A stretch of DNA of 64,000 nucleotides from Comamonas badia DSM 17552 (GTDB taxonomy: Bacteria > Pseudomonadota > Gammaproteobacteria > Burkholderiales > Burkholderiaceae_C), in NCBI RefSeq assembly GCF_000484635.1, contig NZ_AXVM01000004.1:124001-188000 (forward strand). The letters are read 5' to 3'. Under the pieces are notes generated by a model. The model saw only the letters and a program-made list of their open reading frames with translations, searched no databases and was not told the DNA's origin. Positions 7,855 to 17,081 of the stretch are shown here, piece by piece (positions within the stretch are counted from its first letter, which is position 1; every line of letters starts with the position of its first letter). Made by a program: the position numbers and the translations under genes.

Positions 7855-9810
7855 CTATCGGCTGATGACCGAGATCAGGTTGTCAAAGATGTTCTGCGCG
7901 ATCTGCAGCACCTTGGCCGAGGTCTGGTAGGCCTGCTGGTACTGGATCAGCTTGGAAGCTTCCTCATCCAGATTCACGCCCGAAACCGCGGTGCGGCTCG
8001 CCTCCAGGTTGTCGGCGATCTGGCCGGAAACCTGGGCCGCATAGAGCGCGCTTTGCGTGCGCGTACCCACCTGCGCCATGAGGCTGGCATAGCCGTCGGC
8101 CATGGTGGAATCGTCGAACAGCCTGGTATCGCGCAGGTTCATCAGCGCCTTGGCATTGCCGGCATCGCGCGTGAACCAATCACCGTATTGCGGGTCGGCG
8201 GCATTGCCCACGTTCACCGTGTCGCCCACCTGCGGCGTGCCCTGCAGCGTGATGCTCCAGCCGTTGACCGCGATGGACTGACCGGGGACGTAGCTCTGGC
8301 CGGTGGCCACCGTGGCGGGCGGGTTGCTGCCACGGCTGAGCACGTCGAACGTACCCGCCGCGGTAAAACGCAGCTGGATGCCACCCGGATAGGTCGGCGG
8401 GCTGGCGGTATCGCCCGGCGGCGGCGCGACAAACCCTGCGCCCACCTGCAGGCCCGCCAGCTGCAGGGTGCCGGTGTTGGTCGTGCCCATGGCGGCGTTG
8501 ATCGGGTTGGCGGCCGCCAGATCGCGCGGCGACTTCACCAGCGCCTGAATGCTGCCGGCGGCGCTGGAAAACGGCTTGAACAGCACACGCTCGCCGGCAG
8601 CGCCGGCAGCGGTGAACTGGAAATTCAGCCCGTCGATCACCTGGCCCGTGGTGAAATCGGCCACGCTGGTGACCTTGTTGTCCGAGAGGCGCACCACCAC
8701 GCCCGCCGGCGGCGAAGTGAAGCGCACTTCGTAATCCGAAGCGGCAAACGCCGATGGGTCATTGAAAGTGACGGTTCCTGCCGTGGCGGGGTTGCTGCTG
8801 TGCCCGGGCATGCTGGTCGGCACGGAAAACAGCGGGCCGCCCGCCGCGCCATCCAGCGTCAGTCCATGCGCCTGCTGGGCATTGAGGGTCTGGCCAATGC
8901 CCAGCGCCATGCGCCCGAGCATGTTGCCGGCGTCGGTGAGATCGGTGTTGGCAAAACGCATCAGCCCGGTCACCTCGCCGCCGCCGAGCAAGTCCGTACT
9001 CATCTCTATCGGCTTGCCGCCCGGCGGCGTGAAATACAGCGCGCGCTGGCCGCTGCCCGGAAAGGTCTGCGATTCGCGCACCGAGAGGCTGGCCGCCACG
9101 TTGCCCAGCACCAGCGCCTGGCTGCCGCCGACGAACACGCCCATGGTGCCGTCATCGGCCGGTATCTGCGTCGTCTGCACATACTGGTTGAGCTCGCGGA
9201 TCAGCTGGTCGCGCTTGTCCAGCAGATCGTTGGGCGTCTGGCCGTTGCCCCTGGCGCTCGCGATCTGCTCGTTCACGGCGGCGATGTTCTTCGCCAGCGT
9301 ATTGACATGGTCCATGTCGCTCGCAAGCTGCTGATCCACCGCATAGCCCAGCTCCTGCAGCTGCTGGGCGCTCGAGCGCATGCGCGCCGCCATCTCGTCC
9401 ATGCGCGTCAGCGACACCATGCGGGCCGTGATGTCCGTCGGCGAGCTGACGACATCGCCGAGCGAATTGAGCATGTCGTTCACCGACGCGCCCAGGCCCT
9501 GCGTGCCGCCCTGAAAAATGTTCTGCAGCTGCAGCAGGCGCTGCGATCGCACCGCATCACCCGCCTGCACGGCTTGCGCCGCCGCCGCCTGGCGCGTCAG
9601 CAATTCGTCGTGGTTGCGCAGCACGGTGGTGACGCTCACCCCCTTGCCGATGTAGCCGCCGCCGGTGAACTGGCCCTGGACCGGGTCAAGCACCACGTTC
9701 TGGCGCGAATAGCCGACAACGTTGACGTTGGAAATGTTGTGGCCCGCCGTCTGCAGCGCCACTTGGTTGGCCATCAGGGCGCGCGCGCCGACATCAAGAA
9801 GCCCGCTCAT
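7855..9810 (-). CDS. flgK: flagellar hook-associated protein FlgK
   Basis: A 651-residue HAP1. The N-terminus GARALMANQVALQTAGHNIS is the rod/hook family signature, and the C-terminus SKLIQYQQAYQTSAKVL is its partner helix. FlgK forms the first ring of the hook-filament junction. Length is in the normal range for betaproteobacteria (about 630-650). GGGGGCTG precedes the ATG at 9810. It lies 13 bases after flgJ and is exported with the chaperone FlgN, encoded at 28.1 kb. Confidence 0.96.
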   Translation of the reverse strand: MSGLLDVGARALMANQVALQTAGHNISNVNVVGYSRQNVVLDPVQGQFTGGGYIGKGVSVTTVLRNHDELLTRQAAAAQAVQAGDAVRSQRLLQLQNIFQGGTQGLGASVNDMLNSLGDVVSSPTDITARMVSLTRMDEMAARMRSSAQQLQELGYAVDQQLASDMDHVNTLAKNIAAVNEQIASARGNGQTPNDLLDKRDQLIRELNQYVQTTQIPADDGTMGVFVGGSQALVLGNVAASLSVRESQTFPGSGQRALYFTPPGGKPIEMSTDLLGGGEVTGLMRFANTDLTDAGNMLGRMALGIGQTLNAQQAHGLTLDGAAGGPLFSVPTSMPGHSSNPATAGTVTFNDPSAFAASDYEVRFTSPPAGVVVRLSDNKVTSVADFTTGQVIDGLNFQFTAAGAAGERVLFKPFSSAAGSIQALVKSPRDLAAANPINAAMGTTNTGTLQLAGLQVGAGFVAPPPGDTASPPTYPGGIQLRFTAAGTFDVLSRGSNPPATVATGQSYVPGQSIAVNGWSITLQGTPQVGDTVNVGNAADPQYGDWFTRDAGNAKALMNLRDTRLFDDSTMADGYASLMAQVGTRTQSALYAAQVSGQIADNLEASRTAVSGVNLDEEASKLIQYQQAYQTSAKVLQIAQNIFDNLISVISR

Positions 9811-9823
9811 GGTTCAGCCCCCG

Positions 9824-10741
9824 TCATGCCTGGGTGCCCGTTGGCGTGCGCGCAACCGACAGCGTGCTCTGGATCGCGCGGCTGAGCTTGCTGGCGTACC
9901 GGGGATCGGTCGCATAGCCGGCCTTCTGCAGTTCCGCGGCGTAGGCCTGGGCCGATCCTGATTTGGCGATCGCCTGGGCTTTTTCGTAGCGCGGGTTTTC
10001 CGTGATGAGCCGCGCGTAGTCGCGAAACGATTCCTCGTAGGAGTCGTAGGCGCGGAATTTCGCCACCACCTTGCGCGGCTCGCCATCCACATATTCCGTC
10101 GTCGTCACCTGCGCCACCTTGCCCGTCCAGCCGCCGGTGGCCTTGATGCCGAACAGGTTGTGCGAATTGCCGCCGGCCGCAGTCTGGATCGCGCTCTTGC
10201 CCCAGCCGGTTTCGTGCCCCGCCTGACCGAGCATGAAGGCGGCGGGAATGCCGCTCTCCTGCGCCACGCGCTCTGCCGCGGCGCGGTGCCGCTGCACGAA
10301 ATCGTCGCGGCCTTTGGAGGGCGTGACCGGTACGCCGATACCTGTCCCCGCAAAGCTGAACGTGCTCTTGCCCGGTACGGAAGCACCGCTGGCGGGTGCG
10401 CTCGCAGCCTCGCTGGCGCCCAGCTGGCGCGAAAGTTCGCGCTGGATCAAGCCTGCCAGTCCCCCGGGCTGGCCCGCCATCTGCACCGACATCTGCTGGT
10501 CGAACAAATCGGTGGCCAGGCCGCCTTCGCCGCCGCTTTCGGGATTGAGCTGCTTGGTGGATTCACGCATGCTCTTGAGCAATTCGCGCATGAACAATGA
10601 TTCGAGCTGGCGCGAGGCTTCCTTGAGCGCGGCGCGCTGCGCCTGCGGGTCGCCCTGCCCCGCCTGCAGCTTGAGCGCATCCAGGCCCCGGCCGTCGGCG
10701 GCCAGGCCCGCAGAACCCATGGCTGTCGGCGAGAGGGCCAT
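9824..10741 (-). CDS. flgJ: flagellar rod assembly protein/muramidase FlgJ
   Basis: A 305-residue two-domain FlgJ. The N-terminal rod-binding part (about 1-110) carries ESLFMRELLKSMRES. The C-terminal glucosaminidase domain (about 150-300) carries GQAGHETGWGKS, whose Glu is the expected catalytic acid, then HNLFGIKA and FRAYDSYEESFRDYA. It opens peptidoglycan for the rod. Its ATG shares one base with the flgI stop (TGATG), indicating tight translational coupling. Confidence 0.95.
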   Translation of the reverse strand: MALSPTAMGSAGLAADGRGLDALKLQAGQGDPQAQRAALKEASRQLESLFMRELLKSMRESTKQLNPESGGEGGLATDLFDQQMSVQMAGQPGGLAGLIQRELSRQLGASEAASAPASGASVPGKSTFSFAGTGIGVPVTPSKGRDDFVQRHRAAAERVAQESGIPAAFMLGQAGHETGWGKSAIQTAAGGNSHNLFGIKATGGWTGKVAQVTTTEYVDGEPRKVVAKFRAYDSYEESFRDYARLITENPRYEKAQAIAKSGSAQAYAAELQKAGYATDPRYASKLSRAIQSTLSVARTPTGTQA

Positions 10742-11865
10742 CAGATCACCTCCAGCTCCGCGTTGAGCGCACCCGCGGCCTTGATGGCCTGCAGGATGGC
10801 CAGCAGATCCTGCGGCGTGGCGCCCAGCGCGTTGAGCGAGCGCACCACATCCGCCAGCTGCGGCGAGGCCGGCATCTGCTGCACCTGCCCGCCCTGTTGC
10901 TGGATGGTGATCGCGCTTTGCTGCGCCACCACGGTCTGCCCTTGCGAGAGCGGATTGGGCTGGCTGATGACCGGCGTGCTGCTGATCGTGACCGAAAGAT
11001 TGCCGTGCGCGATCGCGCAGGGCCCGAGCGTCACCGCCTGGTTGAGCACCACCGAGCCGGTGCGTGCATTGATGACCACCTTGGCGGCCGGCATGGAATC
11101 GGGCAGCTGCAACTCTTCCAGCTCGGCGATGAAGGAGACGCGCGCGCCCGGGCTCATCGGCGCCTTGACCTGCACCGTGCGGCCATCGAGCGCCATGGCC
11201 GTGCCGGGGCCGGAGCGTGCATTGATGGCCAGCGCCACCTTGCGCGCCATCTGGAAATCCGAGGCGTTGAGCCCCAGCGTGATGGTGTCGCCATCATTGA
11301 GCGGCGTGGGCACGCTGCGCTCCACCTGCGCGCCTTCGGGTATGCGCCCGGCGCTCAAATGGTTGATCTGCACCTTGGAGCCACCGGCCGACGCGCCCGC
11401 GCCGCCCACCACCAGGTTGCCCTGCGCCAGCGCGTAAATCTGTCCGTCCGCGCCACGCAGCGGCGTGGCGATCAGCGTGCCGCCGCGCAGCGACTTGGCG
11501 TTGCCAATGGAAGACACCACCACGTCGATCGCCTGCCCGAGCTGCGCAAAGGCCGGCAGCTCCGCCGTCACCACCACGGTGGCCACGTTCTTGAGCTGCG
11601 GCGCCGTGGTGCCGGGCGGCAGCGAGATACCCATCTGCTGCAGATAGTTGGCCATGGCCTGCGCGGTGAACGGCATCTGCGTGGATTGGTCGCCCGTGCC
11701 ATCGAGCCCGACCACCAGGCCATAGCCCGAAAGCTGGTTGCTGCGCACGCCCTGCACCGCGGCAATTTCCTTCACGCGCGCCGACTGGGCCGGGAGAGCC
11801 CAGGCCAACGCCAGCAGAAATGGCAGGAGCCAGCGCAGGAAGCGATGCAGGGACAGGGGTTTCAT
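10741..11865 (-). CDS. flgI: flagellar P-ring protein FlgI
   Basis: A 374-residue periplasmic P-ring subunit. A signal peptide of about 28 residues ending ALPAQSA is followed by VKEIAAVQGVRSNQLSGYGL, characteristic of FlgI; GLDGTGDQS and the C-terminal VRSLNALGATPQDLLAILQ complete the family pattern. FlgI forms the bushing in the peptidoglycan layer. In related bacteria it follows flgH; here about 9.8 kb of other genes lie between flgH and flgI. A motif shared with the flgB and flhB upstream regions lies 28 bases before the ATG. Confidence 0.96.
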   Translation of the reverse strand: MKPLSLHRFLRWLLPFLLALAWALPAQSARVKEIAAVQGVRSNQLSGYGLVVGLDGTGDQSTQMPFTAQAMANYLQQMGISLPPGTTAPQLKNVATVVVTAELPAFAQLGQAIDVVVSSIGNAKSLRGGTLIATPLRGADGQIYALAQGNLVVGGAGASAGGSKVQINHLSAGRIPEGAQVERSVPTPLNDGDTITLGLNASDFQMARKVALAINARSGPGTAMALDGRTVQVKAPMSPGARVSFIAELEELQLPDSMPAAKVVINARTGSVVLNQAVTLGPCAIAHGNLSVTISSTPVISQPNPLSQGQTVVAQQSAITIQQQGGQVQQMPASPQLADVVRSLNALGATPQDLLAILQAIKAAGALNAELEVI

Positions 11866-11892
11866 GCGCCCATTGTGGTCAGGTCACCGCCG

Positions 11893-11909
11893 TTCTAAAG
11901 CGCGATAAG
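11893..11909 (-). promoter_or_regulatory. candidate flagellar class II control motif before flgI
   Basis: Minus-strand CTTATCGCGCTTTAGAA, 28 bases before the flgI ATG. The same 17 bases, with one mismatch, lie before flgB (26826-26842), and a weaker copy lies before flhB (34843-34859). Because flgI is detached from flgH by the efflux block, an own promoter here makes sense. It may be a -10 region or an activator (FlhDC-type) site; the sequence does not decide which. Confidence 0.45.
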
Positions 11910-11996
11910 CAATGCGGAAACCGCGTTATTGGCCGAATGCGCGACGCTGGCAAACGGCAGGGCTTGCGCTTGCGGCCAGCGCAACGAGCCACCCCT

Positions 11997-13373
11997 TCAA
12001 TCCGTGGCCCGTCCTGCGCGTGCCGGAGCAAACCGCACCGATACTTCCAGGCCCACTTGCCGCATCGGGTCTGCATACCCAAGCGTCAGCTCGGCGCCCA
12101 GGCGATCGGCAATGCTCTGCACGATCGCCAGGCCAAGCCCAGAACCGACCGCATCGTGGCCCGGCACGCGATAAAAAGGCTCGAGCACACGGCCGCGCTC
12201 GCCCGGCGGTATGCCGGGGCCGGTATCCGACACGCGCAGGGTCGCCCCATCCGGCTCGACCACCACCGACAGATCGACCCGTCCACCCTCCGGGGTATAG
12301 CGGATTGCGTTGTCCACCAGATTGCGCGCCAGGGTGTAGAGCAGCTCCCGGGGCGCGTCGATCGCCGCGTCCTGTTCGCCCTCAACCCCAACGTCGATCG
12401 CGCGGGATTCGGCCAGCGGCAGCAGATCTTCCAGCACGCGGCGGAAGATGGCCTGGAGGGAGAGCGGCTGCGTTGGCGCCGCTGGTGCACTGGTTTGCGC
12501 ACGCGCCAGCGCCAAGAGCTGCTCGACCAAACCACGCCCGCGTTCGATGCCCTGGCGCAAGGCCGCCAAACGCTCGCGGGCGGAGGCGGGCAGATCGGTG
12601 GCGGCAAGGTGCTCGGCCTGCAGCGACAGGGCGGTGAGCGGAGAGCGCAACTCGTGCGCGGCGTCCGCGACGAAGCGGCGCTGCGCAGCCAGGGTCTCGC
12701 CAACACGCCCGAGCAGCCGGTTGATCGCGCGCACGAAGGGGCGCACCTCAGTGGGCAAGTCAATGTCGGCAATCGGTCTCAGGTCTTCCTCACTGCGTTC
12801 GTCCACCTCGGTCGCCAGTCGCCGGATCGGGCGAAACAGCTGGTGCACCAGCCGCGCCACCAGCAGCAGCAACACCGGAACCAGCAGCATGAATGGCAGC
12901 AAGGTACGCAGCGCGGCGTAACGCGCCAGCTCGCGCCGCAGGCGCGAATCCTGCGCCACGGCAAAGCGCTCGCCGCGCGCTGTGGTGCGCACCAGAACGC
13001 GAAACGGTTCACCGCCCAGATCAACCGTCCGCGGGCCATCGGGCAGGCTTGCCGACAAAGGCAGTCGGGCATCCGACGGTCCCGTGCGCGCCTCCGTGCT
13101 GGCCGCATCCAGCCGCTGGATGATGATGCGCGAGTCATCCTCCTCGCCCTGCACCTGCAAGTTGTGTGGCAGCGGCTGCCCGTGCGCGCTTTGATGTTCG
13201 ATCAACTGCGCCACCCGGCGCAGCGCGTCGTCCTGCAGCTCCCGCGCCTCGTCGTAAGCGGCGACGAACGAAAACGCTCCGGCCACCAGCGCCATGGCGC
13301 CAATCGCCAGCGCCAGCGCCGCCGACAGGCGCCGCTGCACCGAGCCGCTCACCTGCTGCGAGCGACCATCCAT
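11997..13373 (-). CDS. sensor histidine kinase (OmpR-family partner)
   Basis: A 458-residue membrane kinase of the QseC/TctE-like class. Transmembrane segments lie at about 16-40 and 154-178 with a periplasmic loop of about 115 residues between them; then come HAMP, the phospho-acceptor box FVADAAHELRSPLTAL with His240, the N box NLVDNAIRYTPEGG, and the ATP-lid motifs DTGPGIPPGE and GSGLGLAIV. Its start lies inside the end of the response regulator gene (25-base overlap), so the pair is coupled. It is the last gene of the efflux block and probably senses the pump's inducer. The ligand is unknown. Confidence 0.88.
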   Translation of the reverse strand: MDGRSQQVSGSVQRRLSAALALAIGAMALVAGAFSFVAAYDEARELQDDALRRVAQLIEHQSAHGQPLPHNLQVQGEEDDSRIIIQRLDAASTEARTGPSDARLPLSASLPDGPRTVDLGGEPFRVLVRTTARGERFAVAQDSRLRRELARYAALRTLLPFMLLVPVLLLLVARLVHQLFRPIRRLATEVDERSEEDLRPIADIDLPTEVRPFVRAINRLLGRVGETLAAQRRFVADAAHELRSPLTALSLQAEHLAATDLPASARERLAALRQGIERGRGLVEQLLALARAQTSAPAAPTQPLSLQAIFRRVLEDLLPLAESRAIDVGVEGEQDAAIDAPRELLYTLARNLVDNAIRYTPEGGRVDLSVVVEPDGATLRVSDTGPGIPPGERGRVLEPFYRVPGHDAVGSGLGLAIVQSIADRLGAELTLGYADPMRQVGLEVSVRFAPARAGRATD

Positions 13374-14014
13374 CCCAGCCCCCGGACATTGCGGATCGCC
13401 TGCGCCCCCAGCTTGCGACGCAGCGCGTGGATCAGATACTCGACCGCATTGCTTTCCACCTCCTCGCCCCAGCCGTAGATGCGGTCTTCCAGATCGCTGC
13501 GCGACAGAATCGCGCCGGGGCGGATCAGCAGAGCGTGCAGCAAGGCGAATTCACGCTGCGACAGCAGCATCGGCGCGCCACCCTCCACGCTCGCCTCACG
13601 CGTGGCGGGATTGAGCAGGAGCACCCCATTGCCCAGTGCCGGCGCCGCCTGGCCCCCCTTGCGCCGCAGCACCGCACGCATGCGCGCCAGCAGCTCAGCC
13701 ATTTCGAAGGGTTTGACGAGGTAGTCGTCGGCGCCCCCGTCGAGGCCCTGCAGGCGGTCCTGCAAACCGTCGCGTGCCGTCAGGATGAGCAGCGGCACCG
13801 GGTTGCCATGGCCGCGGATGCTGGCAAGCACCGCCAGGCCATCCTTGCCCGGCAAGCCAAGATCGAGCAGCACCAGATCGTAGTGCTGCAGATCGAGCGT
13901 ATTCAATGCCGCCTGGCCGTCGCGCACCCAATCCACCGCGTAGGCCGCATCTTTGAGTGCGGCTTGCACGGCAGCGCCGATCATCGGGTCGTCTTCAACG
14001 AGAAGGATGCGCAT
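13349..14014 (-). CDS. OmpR-family response regulator
   Basis: A 221-residue regulator. The receiver domain has the acidic pair EDD near residues 7-9, phospho-acceptor Asp51 (LLDLGLPG), a conserved LTARD and Lys101 (LVKPFEM). A winged-helix output domain follows (about 125-220), with EVESNAVEYLIHALRRKLG and the closing VRGLGWMV typical of the family. Its ATG lies inside the end of the RND pump gene (20-base overlap). It probably activates the efflux operon upstream of it. Confidence 0.9.
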   Translation of the reverse strand: MRILLVEDDPMIGAAVQAALKDAAYAVDWVRDGQAALNTLDLQHYDLVLLDLGLPGKDGLAVLASIRGHGNPVPLLILTARDGLQDRLQGLDGGADDYLVKPFEMAELLARMRAVLRRKGGQAAPALGNGVLLLNPATREASVEGGAPMLLSQREFALLHALLIRPGAILSRSDLEDRIYGWGEEVESNAVEYLIHALRRKLGAQAIRNVRGLGWMVARSR

Positions 14015-17000
14015 CTGAAGGTGTTTCTGCGGCCTGGGTGGGGTGCCCTCGGGTGCGGTGCATCAAATTGAACAGCACCGGCATCACCAGCAGCACCAGC
14101 GGCAATTGCACCACGAGTCCCGCGATGATGGCGACCGCCAGCGGCTGCTGCATCTGCGAGCCGGTGCCGATGGCAAATGCGAGAGGCAGCAGCGTGAGAA
14201 TGGCGGCCACCGTGGTCATGGCGATGGGGCGCATGCGGTTGACGCCGGCCTCGATCAGCGCGCTGCGCCAGTCGATTTGCTCAGCCAATTCCTGCTGTTC
14301 GGAAAAGTAGAAGATCGCCACCTCCGTCACGATGCCGATGATCATGGTCATGCCCATCATCGCCGTGATGTTGAGCTCGATGCCGGTGAGCCACAGACCG
14401 GCGAACACCGCGGTGACCGCCAGCAGCGAGGTCGTGAGGATCGCCAGCGCCAGGCGGAAGCTCTCGTAGAGGAACAGCAGCAGAAAAAACACCAGCGCGG
14501 CGGCGGCGGCAAACACCGCGATCAGGCCATGAAAGGCAATCTGCTGCTGCTGGTACACGCCGCCCAGTTCGTAGTAGGCGCCCTGGGGCAGCACGCCCGG
14601 GGCGTCCAGCGCCGCCTTGACGTCCACGATGGTCGAGCCCAGATCGCGCCCCTCGATACGGCCGGTGACGGCCTGCATCTGGCGCAGGTTCTCGCGGTTG
14701 ATCTCGGGCTCGCCGGTGACGGTTTCAAACGTGGCCACGCGCCGCAGCGCGAAGCTGTGTCCGTCGGGCGCGCGGATGCGCAGCGCACCCAGTGCATCCG
14801 AAGTGGCGCGCGTGGCCTGCGGCACCCAGACGCGCACGCCGATCACCTTGACATCGGTCGCCACCTGCGTGGCGACGTTGCCACTGAGGTAGTCGCTCAC
14901 CGCCTTGGTGATGGCATCCGGGTCCATGCCCTCCAGCGCCGCGCGCACGCGATCGACGTGGATCTGCAGCGCATCACCGGCGGGGTTGAGCCCGTCCTTG
15001 ACATCGACCACGCCGCCGATCTTGCCCACCAGCTCGGCCACCTTGCGCCCAAGCGCGGGCAGCTGCGCCGGGTCGTTGGCGTAGAGCTTGACCTCGATGG
15101 GCTGCGGCACCGAGGTCAGGTCGCCGATCAGGTCTTCCATCAGCTGCGCCATCTCGATCGAGAGGCCCGGCACGGTGCTTTCAACACGGCCTCGGATATC
15201 GGCCATGATTTCACCCACCGGCCGGCGCGGGCCGGACTTGAGCGTGATGAAGAAGTCGCCCTGGTTGGCCTCGGTCAGCCCACCGCCCATCTGCGTGCCG
15301 GTGCGCCGCGAATACGCCGCCACGTCGGGCGTGGCGCGGATGATGTCCTCCACCTGGCGCAGCAGGCGGTCGGTTTCGGTGAGCGAGGTGCCCGGCGCGC
15401 TGTGGTAATCGAGCACGAAGCCGCCCTCATCCATCGCCGGCATGAAGCCCGAGCCGACCTGGCGAAACGCCACGCCGCCCAGCACCACCAGCAGCACGGC
15501 CGCCAGCAGCGCGATCCAGGCATGGTCGAGCAGGCGGCCCAGCAGCACGCGATAACGCGCGTGCACCCAGTCCTGCAGGCGCCCGCCTTCCCTCTGGTTG
15601 GCATCCTTCTGGTTCAGGAACTTGCCCGCCAGAATGGGCACGGCGAGCCAGCTGATGACGAAGGACACGAACAGCGCGGACGCCATGGTGATCGACAGCG
15701 CCTTGAAGAAGGCGCCGGTCACGCCGGTGAGAAACGCCAGCGGCAGGAAGATGATGATGGTCGAGGCGCTGGAGCCGATGAGCGGCTGAAAGAACTCACG
15801 CGCCGCGCGCATCACGCGCTGATCGGGGCTGCCCTCGGCGCCGCGCAGGCGCCGCACGATGTGCTCGACCATCACCACCGCGTCATCGACGATCAGCCCC
15901 ACGGCGGCGGCCATGCCGCCCAGCGTCATGATGTTGAAGCTCATGCCCAGCACCTGCAGCAGCACCACGGTGGCGGCGAGCACGGCGGGCACCACCAGGA
16001 TGGCGATCAGCATGATCTTGAGGTTGCGCAGGAACACCAGCAGCACCAGCGCCGCCAGGCCGATGCCGATCAGGATGGCGTCGCGCACGCTGGCGGCCGA
16101 TTCGGTGACCAGCGTGCTCTGGTCGTACCAACTGGCGATCTGCACGCCCGCGGGCAGCTGGCCTTGGAAGCCCGCCAGCCGCGCCTGCACGTCCTTGGCG
16201 ATCTGCACGCTGTTGCCGCCGGGCTGCTGGTAGATGTTGAGCAGCACCGCGTCCTTGCCATCGGCCGTCACGCGCACCCACTGCGGCTCGACGGAGACAT
16301 TCACCGTGGCCACGTCCTCCAGCCGCACCACGCCGCCCGGGCCGCTGGCGAGCACGGTCTCACGCATCTGCTGCAGCGTCTTCAGGCGCGTGTCGGCCAC
16401 CACCAGGTAGAGTTTGTAACGATCTTCCAGCCGTCCCACGGCCTTGAGCACATTCTCGGTGGCGAGCGCCTTGGCCACGTCGTCCAGCGCCAGGCCGAAG
16501 GCGTGCAGCTTGTCGGGATTGACCGTGACGCGGTATTCCTCCACCGCGCCGCCCTTGACCTGCACGCGCGCCACGCCGTTCACACTGGAGAGCAGGGGGC
16601 GCAATTGGTATTCGGCCACGTCGCGCAACTGCGTGGGCGTGAGCGTGGCCGAGGTCAGGCTGTAGGCGATGATGGGCAGCTTGGTCGGGTCCATGCGGCG
16701 CACGTCGGCGCGCGTGCCCGGCGGCAGCTGCGGCAGGATTTGCGAGATGGCCGCGCTGACCTGCAGCGCCGCGCTGCCCATGTCGGTGCCCCAGCCGAAG
16801 TTGAGCGACACCTCGGCCGAGCCGCGGCTGGTGGTGGAGCGCACCGTCTCCACCCCCGGCACGCTGCGCACGGCCTCTTCCACCGGGCGCGTGACCTGCA
16901 TCTCCATCTGCCGCGCCGGCTGGTCACCCGCCTCCAACGCCACCACGACGCGCGGGAACGCGACCTGCGGAAACAGCGAGACCGGCAGCTGCAGCGCGGC

Positions 17001-17081
17001 GAACACCCCGCCCAGCGCCAGCAGCAGAAACAGGAACAGGATGGAGCGCCGGTGGTTCTGCGCCCACTGACTGACGTTCAT
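13995..17081 (-). CDS. RND efflux pump inner membrane permease
   Basis: A 1028-residue AcrB/CusA-like permease: one N-terminal transmembrane helix, a large periplasmic domain, a transmembrane bundle with GLIVDDAVVMVEHIVRR (the proton-relay Asp pair in helix 4), and the repeat of this layout in the second half (GMTMIIGIVTEVAIFY). The second-half relay differs from the heavy-metal CusA pattern, so hydrophobe or drug export is more likely than metal export. It overlaps the adaptor gene by four bases (ATGA) and the regulator gene by 20, forming a compact operon. Confidence 0.9.
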   Translation of the reverse strand: MNVSQWAQNHRRSILFLFLLLALGGVFAALQLPVSLFPQVAFPRVVVALEAGDQPARQMEMQVTRPVEEAVRSVPGVETVRSTTSRGSAEVSLNFGWGTDMGSAALQVSAAISQILPQLPPGTRADVRRMDPTKLPIIAYSLTSATLTPTQLRDVAEYQLRPLLSSVNGVARVQVKGGAVEEYRVTVNPDKLHAFGLALDDVAKALATENVLKAVGRLEDRYKLYLVVADTRLKTLQQMRETVLASGPGGVVRLEDVATVNVSVEPQWVRVTADGKDAVLLNIYQQPGGNSVQIAKDVQARLAGFQGQLPAGVQIASWYDQSTLVTESAASVRDAILIGIGLAALVLLVFLRNLKIMLIAILVVPAVLAATVVLLQVLGMSFNIMTLGGMAAAVGLIVDDAVVMVEHIVRRLRGAEGSPDQRVMRAAREFFQPLIGSSASTIIIFLPLAFLTGVTGAFFKALSITMASALFVSFVISWLAVPILAGKFLNQKDANQREGGRLQDWVHARYRVLLGRLLDHAWIALLAAVLLVVLGGVAFRQVGSGFMPAMDEGGFVLDYHSAPGTSLTETDRLLRQVEDIIRATPDVAAYSRRTGTQMGGGLTEANQGDFFITLKSGPRRPVGEIMADIRGRVESTVPGLSIEMAQLMEDLIGDLTSVPQPIEVKLYANDPAQLPALGRKVAELVGKIGGVVDVKDGLNPAGDALQIHVDRVRAALEGMDPDAITKAVSDYLSGNVATQVATDVKVIGVRVWVPQATRATSDALGALRIRAPDGHSFALRRVATFETVTGEPEINRENLRQMQAVTGRIEGRDLGSTIVDVKAALDAPGVLPQGAYYELGGVYQQQQIAFHGLIAVFAAAAALVFFLLLFLYESFRLALAILTTSLLAVTAVFAGLWLTGIELNITAMMGMTMIIGIVTEVAIFYFSEQQELAEQIDWRSALIEAGVNRMRPIAMTTVAAILTLLPLAFAIGTGSQMQQPLAVAIIAGLVVQLPLVLLVMPVLFNLMHRTRGHPTQAAETPSDAHPSR

